Source: Diphasiastrum complanatum
Taxonomy: Eukaryota > Streptophyta > Lycopodiopsida > Lycopodiales > Lycopodiaceae
DNA length: 64,000 bases
Direction of reading: 5' to 3'
NCBI GenBank assembly: GCA_029204225.1
Contig: CM055098.1
Coordinates: 16,791,775-16,855,774, forward strand
Shown here one piece after another: positions 9,846 to 21,742 of the stretch. The stretch's first letter is position 1, and every line of letters begins with the position of its first letter. The position numbers and the translations under genes were made by a program. The notes under the pieces are model-generated. The model worked only from the letters and a program-made list of their open reading frames with translations, did no database searches and was not told where the DNA came from.

Positions 9846-12650
9846 TTTGGTTGTGTACTCTTTGTTTTCAACATTATTTTATGTCATATCTACCTCTAGC
9901 ACTCCTAGATTAGCTTGTCTGCCCTAGTTCTCCTCTATCTGATAATAATACGGGCACATCAAGGAGGATAAGTGTGGTTCTCATGTGAGGCAACTCATGC
10001 AAGTGGTCATTCCTAAGGATGTATTTTAGAATTGGTGCCCCCAAGATCAAAACAAAAAGAAATATGTCCTTGACAAACTACATAGCAAGTTTCCATGCTT
10101 GTGAAGATTATGCAAAATATAGCTTGATAATTTACATTTTCATGTACATATGTCAATCACACGTGTGGAGCATGTTCCCATGTGTGAATAGTAGGCCTAA
10201 TTGTATTAGTTCATTTATGTCATAAATTAGTTTGTTTCATAAAGCAATGTGAAAGTAGACAAAAGCTAGTCAAGTAGTAGCATGCCAAGTGTCATCATTG
10301 GGTTGGATTCCAAATTACCGATCTAGATTCTCACTCATTTAGAAGATTGTAAAAAACTCATTATACATATTTTCTTATAATCTTTTGATAACAATTAAGT
10401 ATCTATTTGTCATTCATCAATCATAAATATTCCAGATCTTATGATTCATCAATCATAATTCATAGGATTTTAAATCACACTTAATCATTAATAGATATTG
10501 GAATATATGTCCAACATACAAATAAAATAATATAAGAATCATTTCAAAATCTTTTTCCTCAAAGGATTTCAAGAATATTCTTCCAATAAGATATGAGTTA
10601 TCCAAACTATGTAATCAATCAGGTAATTAAAGACAGAAGGCACACCAAAACCATTTTAGCATCCGTCTTCAACTACAGAGACTTTATACTATCCTCTAGA
10701 ATAAACTCTAGAGATTACAAAGCTCTACTGAATTTAAACTGATATTTGTTAAACTCTATCATCTAATATGAGCTTACTGGAATACAATCAATAACTTAAA
10801 TTCTATTTTCCATTTGAGAAATACTCTATACCAAGAATTTCCTATATTCAAATGCACATAGCTTTCACTACTGGACCTCAATGATTCACAAAGCATGTGT
10901 CTTATGAGCAATATAAATTAAGACAAACAGTTCCTGGTGAATCCTCTTCACATTGTTCACTTAACCAATTAGCTTTATTTTGGAGTAAAACAACTACTCA
11001 AGTTAATTGCTAATGATTTAGAATTTTTAAATGTCTAGGTGTAGGCCAACTAGTATAACAAAAAATTATCTTTGCAATCACTGATGTTCCATACCGCCAA
11101 ATTTAGAAACTGTTGTTATTTGTATCTAGACATGTCTACAAAAAACCAAAGAGGTTAACTAGCTATCCTATATCTAAATATAGGACTCGATTCCAATTCC
11201 AGGAGATACTTCTGGCCATTGAATTCTCCCATGCTCCTTAAGCATTTCACTATAGATGAATACATCTAAGAATACTACTAGACATTGACTGACATATGGA
11301 CAAAAAATATCATTCAAAGACTATTGAAATAACCCAAGTGTATTCATTAAACAAAAAGAAAGCATTAAGAATTTCAAAATAACCGAATTGATACTGTAAT
11401 AAATATCCAATATCTATTTTAGAATCGGTAAGAAGAAATTCATTTCTTCATAAGCTAATTGGTTGCAAACATTCTACAATATCCATAGCTTAGAATCCAG
11501 ATTCCAAGATTCTTGAATGAAACACATTCAAACTACTTTTTGTGTGCAAATTTCCTGGATTTATTCTAGTCCAATTGCAACACAAAAATGATTTCAAAAA
11601 TGGATTATTATCCGACTGTCATCCACCTCTTCCATTAGAATCTTCCCAAAAAATTTGATTACCAATTGCACACTCACTCTCAATCACTTATACTTTCAAA
11701 ATTCAAAATAGATTAACGTAACTAGTTCACTTGGTCAACCAATCATCTACATCTCAGACTCTCTCTCCTTCCTCTCCTTTCTCAGAATCTCAGGCAAAAA
11801 GCCCTAGATTTGAAAAAGATAAATTCGATTCAATATAACTTCTATTCACTAGTCCCGCAAAGTGTTTTGATTTGTTTAGTGCCACACTTAATTGTTGGCA
11901 AATCTTTAAAATGATCAGTATAGAAACTGTTCTTCGCATTTTTCATGGTCATTATTGATCACATAAAACAAGAAATTGATCCAAATAGTTGACAGAGCCC
12001 AAAATCTTCAACCGAAAGTGAAAATCATTGTGACCTAATAAACTGACTGATTCCATCTCAGTAGTCATTCACTTGCAAGCCAATTTCATTTTGATCAATA
12101 ATTGACACAATCAAAATTTTTGCGATTCTTTCAAAATTTTACATAATTGAGATCTTCGAATTTTGTTCAATACGGACCAAAATTGTGAACATCGATTAAA
12201 AGCATCGACTTATCAGTTCCACAGTGGCCATCCCATTTCAGACAGATTCCAAAACATCTAGCATGTATCACTCATGACATGCAATGACTTATTAAAAAAA
12301 CAATCAAAATTTTTATGTAAATTTTCTAACAACTGAAAAACCAATTTTTTAACTAGCCTTTACGAAAACTATTCATCCATGAGATTCCTCTGTTCAAACT
12401 ACTGTAACACACAGAAACATGTATATTGATTCAAAAGAATAATTTCAACATTTGGAATGCACTCTATTGCTTTACATGCTGACATGCAATTAGAAAATTT
12501 TGGAATTTTTATAAAATTTAAACTAAAAACTACCAAACTTTCGACAACCATAACTTTTGCTACATGAGTGGGTTAGCAAGATGATTTCCATGTCACCCTG
12601 CCACTTGGACTTCACAAGTGCGAGCTGTAAATTCTCAAAAAATTAGTGAG
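9846..12650. other. AT-rich stretch without recognised gene
   Basis: No convincing coding frame or known repeat was recognised over about 2.8 kb. One palindrome pair (TCACACGTGTGG and CCCATGTGTGAA, 10156-10188) is the only recognisable piece and suggests another old LTR fragment. The rest is AT-rich with frequent stops in all frames. Confidence 0.5.
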
Positions 12651-12673
12651 GGGGGCATACTTTCAAGGAGATT

Positions 12674-13140
12674 TCACCAGGCCTTTTCCCTCTTGAAATC
12701 AAGATTTTTTTTGTTTTTGATCAAGCAACCATTTTCAACAAATTTCACTTCTAGGCATTTGTCAACCATTTGACTTACACTAAGAAGATTAATAGTTATA
12801 GATGGTGTGAACAAAACATTCATCAAGTTGACATTCCTATTTGTAGAGAGTGAAATAGGAATTGTACCAATGTTTTTAATGGCACGCTCACCATCATTGG
12901 CCATGTAGATGACTTTCTTCTCACCTTCATAAGCTATCAAAGTAGAGTAATATTCTTTATGACTTGTCATATAAGAACTTGTACCACTATCAATCCACCA
13001 TGGATCGCTAACACCTTCACTTGACAACAAATTTGAAGACATCACAACAATAATCACTACCATTTTGTTCATCATCATCATCATCTAGAGTGAGATTTCT
13101 TTGCTTCTCTCCTTGATCTCTCTTTTTATTAAAACAATCA
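12674..13140 (-). pseudogene. Copia protease fragment
   Basis: Minus-strand frame with the copia protease active site in WWIDSGTSSYM, a YMANDGERAIKNIG stretch and NVLFTPSITINLLSVSQM leading to the gag-pre-integrase domain. It ends after about 136 codons without integrase. It lies downstream of a gag fragment and belongs to the same decayed element. Confidence 0.75.
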
Positions 13141-13560
13141 CTAGCAAACTATACTTTCATTTCACTTTAGATTTATCCTTCTTCATACCACCAAAGGAAG
13201 ATGACTCAACTTGATCCAAATTCCCTGGCTTCTTGAATCTCTTACCTTTGAATCTGCTCTTAGAGAACAATTCCTCTTCTCATGCTTGAGTACAAGTGAC
13301 TCATCCTCTTGCTTGTAGCCTATGTTTTTTAGCCAATGTCTTTTGAATGACAAAAATTGCACAAGGGTAGCATGATCACTTAAAAATCCATCGAGCATTA
13401 CTTGCAGAAGCTCTACATCTTTAATGGTATCATCAACACATGGTAGATCATCATTTAAGGCTTTGACTCTTAAAATAAATGTAAGAGCACTTTCTCCTTT
13501 CTTTTGGCTACTTTGGAAGATCTTCTTAGGGTTAGAACCTTATAAGTGAATGTACAATCA
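13141..13560 (-). pseudogene. Copia gag fragment
   Basis: In the 13183-13560 part the minus strand reads a UBN2-type gag (ESALTFILRVKALNDDL, then LLQVMLDGFLSDHATLVQFLSF), with frame changes. The neighbouring RT fragment precedes it in reading direction, which is the wrong order for a copia polyprotein (gag-protease-integrase-RT). Confidence 0.65.
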
Positions 13561-13838
13561 ACTGAACCATTCTCATCAAGATGTGATAACTTCCTAATAA
13601 CCTCACTAGGCAAAGTCAATGGCTTACAATAAGACATATGAGATCTCTCTAAAATTTCACAAGCATATTTTCCTTTTGTAAGCTTGATATTGTCTACGTT
13701 TTGCCATACTTCTATGCCTAGACAATAATGCATCAGATCTAGATTACCCATCTCAAAATCCTCACACAAACTAGACTTGATAGATTTTATCAAGTTCTCA
13801 TCATTTTTTGTGATGATGATAGCATCAACATACAACAC
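13561..13838 (-). pseudogene. Copia reverse transcriptase fragment, out of order
   Basis: The frame begins MLYVDAIIITKNDENLI, the copia RT active-site region in which the second Asp of the YVDD motif is replaced by Ala, then DFEMGNLDLMHYCLGIEV. It runs without a stop into gag sequence at about 13560. The replaced Asp alone would abolish polymerase activity. At 13839 it is joined to plus-strand gypsy integrase. Confidence 0.75.
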
Positions 13839-14430
13839 ACACTATCATATACATCATGAAGTGCCAAAAGCCAACAATCTATGCGAAATCCTCACTAAGA
13901 TAGTAGAGGCCACTAGGTCTGGTTGGAAACTGAAGTTACATGTCGCACTTTGGGTGTATCGCACAACTCCCAAGAAATCTACTGAATCTACCCCTTTTCA
14001 GTTGACTTATGGCCAAGAAGTAGTTATGCCAGTTGAGTTTTATGTCCCGTCCTTACGCTTGACCTTTGATCTTCAATTAGATTCCAAACAAATCTTAACC
14101 AATTGCCTATTCCATCTTGAAAAGCTTTGTGAAACTCGTATAATCAGTTTCCATGCACAACAAGTTCACAAGCGTAGACAAAAATATTAGCATGATCATT
14201 TAATTAAGCTCAAGGAGTTTAAAGAGGGGGCTAAGGTCCTCCTATACCAAGCCAAAGCACATAAGGGGAAGTTGAAATTCACAGTGCAAGGGCCATATAT
14301 TATTGATCAGATCTTTTCTTCCGGATATGCCCATCTTAAAACACTAGAAGTCATTTCCTTAGATACTATAGTGAATGGGGGTCAACTTAGACAGTATCAT
14401 GCACACTCCTTCTACCTTGAAATGTACTGA
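13839..14430 (+). pseudogene. Gypsy integrase C-terminal part
   Basis: Reads ALWVYRTTPKKSTESTPFQL and YGQEVVMPVEF, the end of the gypsy integrase core, then HLEKLCETR, and after a stop near 14188 continues with KEGAKVLLY, GKLKFTVQGPYIIDQIF and a final VNGGQLRQYHAHSFYLEMY before TGA. These are the standard closing motifs of a plant gypsy integrase. The core catalytic residues upstream are missing because of the junction at 13839. Confidence 0.85.
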
Positions 14431-15787
14431 TCACATTCGTTGTTTTATGTGTTTGCGTGCATGTACCCATCTTTTGTCGTTTGTTCCTATATCATGTCTT
14501 TTAAATTTTACTTTTTCCACTTACTTCTTTTATAAGTTCCAGTAGGATTGCTTGCAAGTATAGTGATAAGTAGCAAGAGATAATTAGTCTCAAGATCTAT
14601 CAACAGATCAGATCTCTGTCCACTATAGAAATTAGATCAAGTGCCAAAAAACACCATAAATAGAGTCAGAGAACCTCACACAGAACTCGCTAGTCCTCTA
14701 TCAGCCTTCTAGAACACATCTGTCACTAGGGTGATTTTTGTTACAACTCAAATCTGGTCAACATTTTGGTTAAAGTGAAAATTCATTAATTTTAACCAAG
14801 TGGATCCAAATTAGTGATTTTTGTCATAGACAAAACTCGTTGATACTACAAGGGTGATTTTTAGCCCAATCAAATAACATTTGACCCCTATGCGAGTTTG
14901 TTTGGAGAACTTCAAAAAATTAGTAAAGAAACCTCAAGCAGATTACTCACACAATATGTAGAGAGTTCAAAACAAATTTGCACAAGCTACCAGGAGCTCA
15001 CCAGAATGCTAAATTTGGGGTCTACGAGTTCTCATTGGTTGAAAATTTTGAAAAAATCAGAGTCAAGTGGAATTCAAATGGGTTGGATCTACCAAGACCT
15101 TGGGCAAACTCACACAACCACTTGTAGTAAAGATCAAAATACATTGACAACATTTGAAACTCGCCCACAGTTAGTTGATTTTATGGTGAAATTTTTGGAA
15201 AACTTGGTTAAGAAAAACAAACTCGCACAGCCCCTCTACCACGTCAGCAAGACTTGTGGACCATACAGTTGGATTGCCCTCTGTGCCGGCGAGTTCTCTA
15301 TCACATTGGCGAGTTTCAAAATTTTTTAGCCCAAAAAAGTCTATAAATAGGGGGCCCTATCCTTGTACAAGTTCATTCTATGTGTGTGCTGGGGAGACTC
15401 TGCCAAAACTTTTCAAAACATTCAACCTAAATTTTCAGTTTGCACTTGCCTTCTATTCTCTCTAGTGTGTTTACACAAGCCCATACTCTTGGCCACTTTG
15501 ATTGCCACATCACATCATGGCATCAGGCTGGCAACCGAAATCCATTCTAAAGTGACCTAAGTTACACAGGTTCACCGCCAAAATTCACTTAGTCACCATC
15601 CCAGAGTTGGCGGCAAAGATCGAGTCCACTCAGGATTTTTTGGCCATTCCTGCATGTACTGGACAGCAATGGAAATGCATCGTGCGAGCAACATATTCCA
15701 CTTTTGATGCTGATAACGAGTCTTTCTGGATTCCATCAAGTCAACATGAATATATCATCTCACTTGATATTTCAATGATATAGATGC
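14431..15787 (+). mobile_element. Probable gypsy 3' region, LTR and leader
   Basis: Non-coding stretch after the gypsy integrase stop. A TATA box TATAAATA at 15342-15349 is followed by a GC-richer GGGGGCCCTATCC and a likely transcript start, as in an LTR. 15560-15780 contains a short readable stretch of no known family. LTR ends were not found. Confidence 0.4.
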
Positions 15788-16061
15788 TTGGATTTCCTAA
15801 CGAAGGTGAAACCATCTATGGGAGCAGCACGTCATACGACCACAACCACATCTATTGATCATGAATGTACTATTGAAGGAATTGGGAGTTGTCCCTTGAA
15901 GCTTGCATCTTCTAAGATTTTATCTCTTTCCAATATTCTTTTTGTTTCTAAACTCACAAAGAATGTGATAAGTGTTGGAAAGTTGCTTGATGATGTACTT
16001 GATGTAGAATTCAACATCAATATTTGTATTATTAAGAAAGGTGTTGAGATCCTAGCACATG
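15788..16061 (+). pseudogene. Lineage X copia copy 1: protease fragment
   Basis: Reads DHECTIEGIGSCPLKLASSK, then LTKNVISVGKLL and ending GVEILAH, closely matching the corresponding part of the copy at 22423-24234. The N-terminal protease with its DSG active site is missing because the copy is truncated at about 15785. At 16062 an LTR is inserted and the frame resumes beyond it. Confidence 0.8.
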
Positions 16062-16539
16062 TGTAAAGACCACTAGGGAAAACTCCTAAGATGAGAATAG
16101 GAAAACACAAGAGAGACAATGGAGCAAAACCACCCAACCAGACCTAGATCCTCCCTGGAGTGTCCTCCTGGATCTAGCCCCCAAGCCATGCCATGTGATA
16201 GCAAGAGGAGAAGAGCTCCACAGGTAACCTAGACCAAAGTCATTGACGGGAACTCACTACCTCGGGTAGGATCCTGTGCACGAGACCACGCAATCCCCAT
16301 GCAGGTCAACTATAATAGATCACAGTTCTTCATGCATACCTCCTGCCTATATCAGTCACACATACATGCACTACTCCATATGTCTCAATTAGCGTTTCTA
16401 GGTCCTCTCAAGGTCCTTTAGTCACAAACATGCCTCGATATGGAATAAAATCTAGGCGTGACTAATAATCTCGAACACTGGAGGGCCGGTCTACCATACT
16501 AGGACTATTCCATGTCCTTAACTGAGTATGGCCGTAACA
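16062..16539. mobile_element. Solo LTR (or LTR-only element) with 5-bp target duplication
   Basis: The 478-bp insert begins TGTAAAGACC and ends GGCCGTAACA, so it has TG...CA termini with an imperfect inverted terminal match. It is flanked on both sides by ACATG (16057-16061 and 16540-16544). Removing it with one ACATG leaves the copia frame continuous. It is visibly richer in G+C than its surroundings. Its family was not identified elsewhere in the window. Confidence 0.85.
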
Positions 16540-16544
16540 ACATG

Positions 16545-17010
16545 GATCTAATTATGGCGGCATTTTCAAGTTAGATCTACATGAAAATGCAAGTCCTTGC
16601 ATTGTTGCTTTAGTGACTTGTATTTCCAAGGAAAAATTATGGCATAGGAGATTGGATCATACCAATTTCAAATCTATGCCATTCTATGGTCAAGGAGATC
16701 AAGCCATGTGAGGCTTGTTCAATAGCAATATCACATAAGGAACCATATTTGAAGTCTTCCATCAAGACTACACATCCATTGGAGTTGGAACACTCGAATG
16801 TTCATTTTTCATCATCTATAAGCAAGGGAGATACCACTTGTTTTGCTACTTTTATTGATGGTTTCACAAGTGACACTTGGTTATATCTTGCTTCTTCAAG
16901 TTTTATGGTGCATGGTTATTTCCTAATATTTAAAGCATATGTTGAGATAGAATTCTCATTGAATGTCAAAGCTTTGAAGTGTTGGAGCTCTTAGAGGAAA
17001 TACACCATAT
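16545..17010 (+). pseudogene. Lineage X copia copy 1: gag-pre-integrase and truncated integrase
   Basis: Contains FKLDLHENASP and LWHRRLDHTNF (gag-pre-integrase), then CEACSIAISHKEPY (the Cys pair of the integrase zinc module) and a decayed core start with FATFIDGFTSDTW. The HSDV motif with the first catalytic Asp reads HSNV. At about 16978 the sequence passes from KALK straight into VGALRGNTPY, skipping the second Asp and the Glu of the core. The integrase is therefore inactive. Confidence 0.8.
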
Positions 17011-17420
17011 GGAGTCTTGTTCAGCTATAAGCCTAAGGTTGATTACCTTAGTGTACTTGAAAGTTTTTGCTTTGCATATGTTTCCTTGGAAACAAGGAGG
17101 GAATGTAGTCCAAGTTTATGGATCATGGTTGGATGCTTATCCACCAAAGAGGCATATACAGCCTCTATACTCTCTATCTCAAAGGTGATTGAGAATAGAG
17201 ATGTCATATGTTATGAAGATCAATATTCAACCTTGGAAGGGGCCAAGATCAAGGCATCTCAAGGTGCTTCACATACCACTTCTATTAAAGATAATCAAGT
17301 TGTGATGGGGTTGAGGTTTGAGGAGGAGTATCCTCAACATATGTATTCAAGGGGATCTTCTAGATGCAAGCCCGAGTCCTTGTGGTTCTCTTTTTATGAT
17401 AAAGAGAGACAAGTTTAGGT
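17011..17420 (+). pseudogene. Lineage X copia copy 1: integrase C-terminal region
   Basis: The frame from about 16983 reads VLFSYKPKVDYLSVLESFCF, then LETRRECSPSLWIMVGCLS and VIENRDVICYEDQ, the integrase C-terminal part of copia elements. Where reverse transcriptase should begin, it continues into GSSRCKPESLWF, the start of the lineage-specific unknown domain. A frameshift near 17416 separates it from the rest of that domain. Confidence 0.75.
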
Positions 17421-17978
17421 GGTATCTACTCTAACTTTTTCACTTATGTTTCTCTTCCATTTTTTGATGAACAATCTTGCTTTATTGAGATTTTTTCAAG
17501 TAAGGCAATTCTATTTTTGGATGATGCCTATTGTATGGACATATTTCTTGTCATAGTTGGCTTAGATATGTTTCCAAAACACTTTGAAGTCAATATATTG
17601 TGTCATCAAAAGTATGCTCTAGGATCTACTAAGAGCAAGAATGAGTTTGATACTCATATTTTGAAAAATCATGTTTTTCCATGTTTTAAGGCATTTTGTA
17701 AACTTTTCTTGAGACTAAGTGAAACATCCAAAGTGGACAGTTACATCCTTGAGAAATTATTTTGCCTAAAAGATATTGAGTTAGCATTTGATTTCAAGAT
17801 TAGGTCCATTTTGGATAAAGTTCATAGTATGTGGACTAGTCAAGCTAGTATGGTTAATCTTGATGATCAACACTTTTACACATTTTATGATCTTGATCTC
17901 TATGATCTATGTGATCATTGTGAGGCATGGAAGCCTCGGTTTTCTACATTTATGATGCAACTAACTTCATGCAAATGA
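17421..17978 (+). pseudogene. Unknown conserved domain (U), lineage X copy 1
   Basis: Frame of about 185 residues with no recognised family. It reads FFTYVSLPFFDEQSCFIEIF, KAILFLDDAYCMDIFLVI, HQKYALGSTKSK, then CKLFLRLSETSKVDSYILEK and IRSILDKVHSMWTSQAS. The same string of motifs occurs at 21743-22423 and, twice, at 32163-33389. It takes the place of reverse transcriptase between the integrase C-terminus and the element's 3' end. I see no catalytic motif, signal peptide or clear membrane span. It could be a captured host domain or a strongly diverged retroelement module. Confidence 0.7.
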
Positions 17979-18215
17979 ACTTTTCAAATCCAAGATCAAC
18001 ATCAAGCATGGAAAAAGCATATTGAAATAGTAGCAAATTGGTGGAATTGGCAAAAGATTTCTACCAAAGAGATCTTATCATGGTTATGGTAAGGATGCTG
18101 CTATAATGAATCCCTTGGATGATCTTCACTTCATATGCAAACCAAAGGATCCACACACAAAAAGTTACTTCATCAAAGCATAAAGCCAACCTTGGATTGA
18201 TTCCAAGGACATTGT
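17979..18215 (+). pseudogene. Lineage X copy 1: 3' end of the polyprotein
   Basis: Decayed frames match the 3' end of the other copies (a KRSYHGYG-like stretch near 18070, and a DLHF stretch). They then read KHKANLGLIPRTLFKS, the standard C-terminal end of copia RNase H. So the unknown domain is followed by the true polyprotein end, and the loss is internal. No LTR follows. Confidence 0.6.
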
Positions 18216-18746
18216 TTAAGTCAAATAGTCAAAAAATAGAGATCCAATAAAAAAAGGATTTTGACAAAATCACCAAAAATCTTCGAAATTCTACATGAAA
18301 TTGCAACAAACTTGATATAGAATCTTGTAGCCTCTAATGAAGCTCTCCTAATGCATAAAAAATCAGCCACATCTAGTAAGGCACGTGTGAAATCAGCCTA
18401 CTTCAACTTCATAAACCTAAATTGAGCTTTGACCTACAAAAGATCAATTCTAGATATGCAAAATGCTTGATTTTTGAATAGAAATCAATCTAGCACACTC
18501 TTGAATTGGTGACTCCTCCAAATCTTTGCTAAATGTGGCTGATCCTTTCATAACCTGCAACACAAGCTCATACCATGTGAAGATTTTGTGAATCACTAAG
18601 ATCCAAAATCATCTATTGATCTTTGGTATAGAAAGACAACACAATTTACACCATTTGCAATATAGAAAATCAGCATCTGCTTAATTAAAGAGATGAAAAA
18701 TCAGACAAGGTCTTGATAAAACATCAAACTTATGATAAAATGAAGC
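18216..18746. other. No gene recognised
   Basis: AT-rich spacer between a copia end and LTR-like repeat R. No coding frame or repeat relationship was seen. Confidence 0.5.
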
Positions 18747-19227
18747 TGTTGTCCATACAAAAATAGTAATTTATTGTATTTCACATGTGTGGATCCGAAT
18801 ACCAATAAAAAAAATGCATTCTACACACAAGATTGCAAGATATCATCAATATAGTGCACCAATGGATAGATGAACCCAAGAGAACTCATGTATAAGCTTG
18901 AAATGAGATGAGAGAGAGAAAATCATTTCTCCCATGAGTATACATCTATTTATAATAGGTTTCATGCCTCATTAATGAGATTGGTTTCCCTCCATAGAAA
19001 TTTCCAGATCAAAAACCCTGCTACAAAATGAACTAGGTTTAATATTTCTAACATTCAAATTTGAATGTGTCCAAACTCGACCTTATACTTTCCCTCACTT
19101 TCTAGTAGTGCTAATTCAAAAAAAAATTAGACTAAAATAAATTTGAAATGTCTATCTCTAAGTCTAAAATGCAAATTGGCCTCAATTGCCAAATACAAAA
19201 GATCAAACTAGTTGACAATTTCTCACA
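18747..19227 (-). repeat. LTR-like repeat R, copy 2
   Basis: Starts TGTTGTCCATACAA and ends AATTTCTCACA, that is TGTGAGAAATTG on the minus strand. It shares CACATGTGTGGAT, a GTGCACCAATGGATA block and ACATTCAAATTTGAAT with the other copies. The flanks (GAAGC and TACCA) do not match, so there is no target duplication and solo-LTR status is unproven. Confidence 0.5.
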
Positions 19228-19265
19228 TACCACCCATAGGTTTTGGAATGTTTTTCAAACCTTCT

Positions 19266-19317
19266 TATATACATACATACATATATACATACATGCATAC
19301 ATACATATACATATATA
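19266..19317. repeat. ATAC-type microsatellite
   Basis: Imperfect run of CATA/TACA units, for example ATACATACATACATATATAC, with a few interruptions. Simple repeat with no other signal. Confidence 0.9.
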
Positions 19318-19883
19318 ATCTTTGTTTCACCATGTATATTGTCTATCAATTATTGATTTCAATTATTGTTCATATATATCTCAATTGTTGTTTAAAGTAT
19401 TTATGATTGCAATGTTTATTTTAATTATTGTTCATCTAATCTAGTTTTAAGATCAAAACACACTGTACAAAAGCAACATTGAATCAATCATCACACACTT
19501 AAAAAAACCACTTACGAGAATGAAATATAAATGCATAACTTTTCTATACATTAAACTTATTTTGGCAAAGTTACCATTATAAAATTGGTCACATACCTCA
19601 TTTGATTGCCAAAATTGGTCACCTACTGCATTTGATATAGATGAAATACAAAAGATTCCCATTGAATTTGGAAAATGAGTAAATGTATCGATACATTTAT
19701 CAAATTATTAGATTCGAATATATCTAAATCTTTTACAATATTTTGGAGATATTTTTGCATGGAGCCTAGCAGACTTAAACAATATTCCACAAAAGTATGG
19801 AAAACATAGAATCATTCTAAAACCAGAAGCTGTACCAATTCAACAAAAACAATATAGGCTGAATCCTAAGTATTCATAAATAT
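19318..19883. other. No gene recognised
   Basis: AT-rich. A short direct repeat of AAAATTGGTCACATACC / AAAATTGGTCACCTACT type occurs near 19580 and 19610. Nothing coding was seen. Confidence 0.5.
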
Positions 19884-20719
19884 CTTGAAGCATGAATATC
19901 TACCCAATTTTGAGTAGTGAATGGATATCACCTATTGTTATTGTTCCAAAGAAGAAAACTGAAAAAATTCATGTATGCCAAAATTTTAGAAAACTTTCTG
20001 ATGCAACTAAGAAGTATTATCATCATTTACCATTCATAGATTCAATTTGAAATAAAGTTCTAGGTTATGAAAGATATAGTTTTCTTAATAGTTTCTCAAG
20101 ATATAATCAACTCCAAATCAAAAAGGAATTCCAAGATAAAACTACTTTCACAATTAATTGGTTTACATATGCATACACAATAATGCCATTTGGACTTTAT
20201 AATGCTCCAGCAACATTCCAAAGGATGATGACAATTATATTTCAATATTTTTTGAGAAGAATTTATGAAATATTCATAGATAATTTCTATGTTTTCAGTT
20301 GGAACGAAGAACACATTGATAAGCTAAGCCAAACTATATCGAGATGAAACTTCAGCTTCTTTACATCCAAAAAAGTGTTACTTTGGGATGACTGAAGGCA
20401 TATTGCTTCGTCATAGAATATCTATAAGAGAAATTGAAGTAGACCAAGACAAAGTCAAGATTATTGAATCTTTGCAACCACCAGTGAATTTAAGAGAAAT
20501 GTAGAGGCTTCTTGGGCCATATGGGTTGCTATAGAAGATTCATCAAAGACTATGCTACCATAGCATCACCATTAACAAAACTTCTAAAGGAAGATGTTAA
20601 GTATAATTGGGAAGAAGATCGTCAAAAAGCTTTCAGCTTATTGAAAGACAAATTAAAAACAACTCTAATACTAAGGCCACACCTAATTGGAATAGAAAGT
20701 TTCATGTATATGTGGATAC
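19884..20719 (+). pseudogene. Gypsy reverse transcriptase and RNase H start, interrupted by a copia
   Basis: Plus-strand gypsy pol with several stops. Visible motifs are WISPIVIVPKKKTEKIHVCQ, YSFLNSFSRYNQLQIKKEF, YTIMPFGLYNAPATFQRM, and FIDNFYVFS at the YxDD site, where the motif is degenerate. After a frame change come LLGHMGCYRRFIKDYATIA and PLTKLLKED (connection), then KFHVYVDT at the RNase H start. There it is cut by the copia insertion at 20720. The frame resumes for about 20 codons after 25817. Confidence 0.85.
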
Positions 20720-21533
20720 TGTTGAATTTCACACGTGTGGATTGTCCACTACATGTACTTGTGATCTCCTAAGGTGTGTAGATGCACCAAGATCAAGACT
20801 AGATTGAGATTCAAGATCTATCTTTGATTCTATGGCAAAAACACACTACTACATGCATTCAATCACTTCCAACTCTCACTCACACGTGTGGGAAGTGTTC
20901 CAAAAATATTCTAAGTAAAAACAACCCCTCGGGTAGAGAGAGAAAAACCATCAAGAGCTCTCGGGTAGAGAGAGAAAGCTAGAAATTCAATGACACTCAA
21001 AATCCACTCAATCTCAAAATCAATTAGATCCAAAAGGAGGAGTACAATGATACTAATAGATTCATGAGCTACCACTATGCTTAACTATGATTGGATCACA
21101 CTTTGCCACCTCTTAATCCTATTGGACCATTGATCCATGCACCTCTAAATTCTATTGGATTATATTCAAGCACACCTCAATTTTCTATTGGACCTCACAA
21201 GGTTCCACCTCTAAATCCTATTGGACCTCTTAAGCTTCATCAAACAAAAGCATAACACTTGTCTACACTCTAATTGGCACAAGTTTGGCTCTATTTTGGC
21301 TCAATATTGGCATTACAAGTGGAAATGGATAATTTGCCATCTATGCCAAATTTGACCCTATCAACATCCTACACCTAAATGCTTGACTATGAGATTCTAT
21401 GAGACCCCTATATCAAACATTTTGATTTACTTTACAATTCTCCACACGTGGGAACATCCTCCACACATGTGAGATTCACTTACAAACTTCTATCATAAAA
21501 AATACCAAGCTAGATTTTTGCCAATTTCTCACA
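20720..21533 (-). repeat. 3' LTR of the complete copia element
   Basis: 814 bp, starting TGTTGAATTTCACACGTGTG and ending CAATTTCTCACA on the plus strand. Matches 24992-25811 along its full length. Carries a single palindrome near each plus-strand start (20730-20740, 20881-20890) and the palindrome pair at 21442-21472. Confidence 0.93.
21442..21472. promoter_or_regulatory. Paired G-box-like palindromes in the LTR U3
   Basis: CCACACGTGGG and CCACACATGTGAG, 31 bp in total, about 60-90 bp inside the U3 start. The CACGTG core is a known plant bHLH/bZIP target. Regulatory function is inferred from conservation of the pair between LTR families. Confidence 0.5.
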
Positions 21534-21548
21534 CTCGTCCTCAAAAAA
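21534..21548 (-). promoter_or_regulatory. Polypurine tract of the complete copia element
   Basis: On the minus strand TTTTTTGAGGACGAG lies directly before the TGTGAG start of the 3' LTR. The homologous site beside 31801 reads TTTTTGAGGAGAAG. Confidence 0.7.
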
Positions 21549-21742
21549 TAGCTTGGAAAGGTACTATATCACTTGAGAAGTTTGTAAATCTTTTTGAGTG
21601 GATCCTTTGGTATGCATAAGAAGTGAAGATCAGCCAAGGGATCCATCATAGCAGCACCCTCACCATATCCATGATAAGATCTCTTTGGTAGAGATCTCTT
21701 GCCAATGCCTTTGAAGAGTGCTCCACCAATATGCCACTATTA

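Noticed and set aside
18747-19227. Solo LTR with target duplication for repeat R.
   Set aside because: Flanking five bases (GAAGC and TACCA) differ; the other copies also lack matching flanks.
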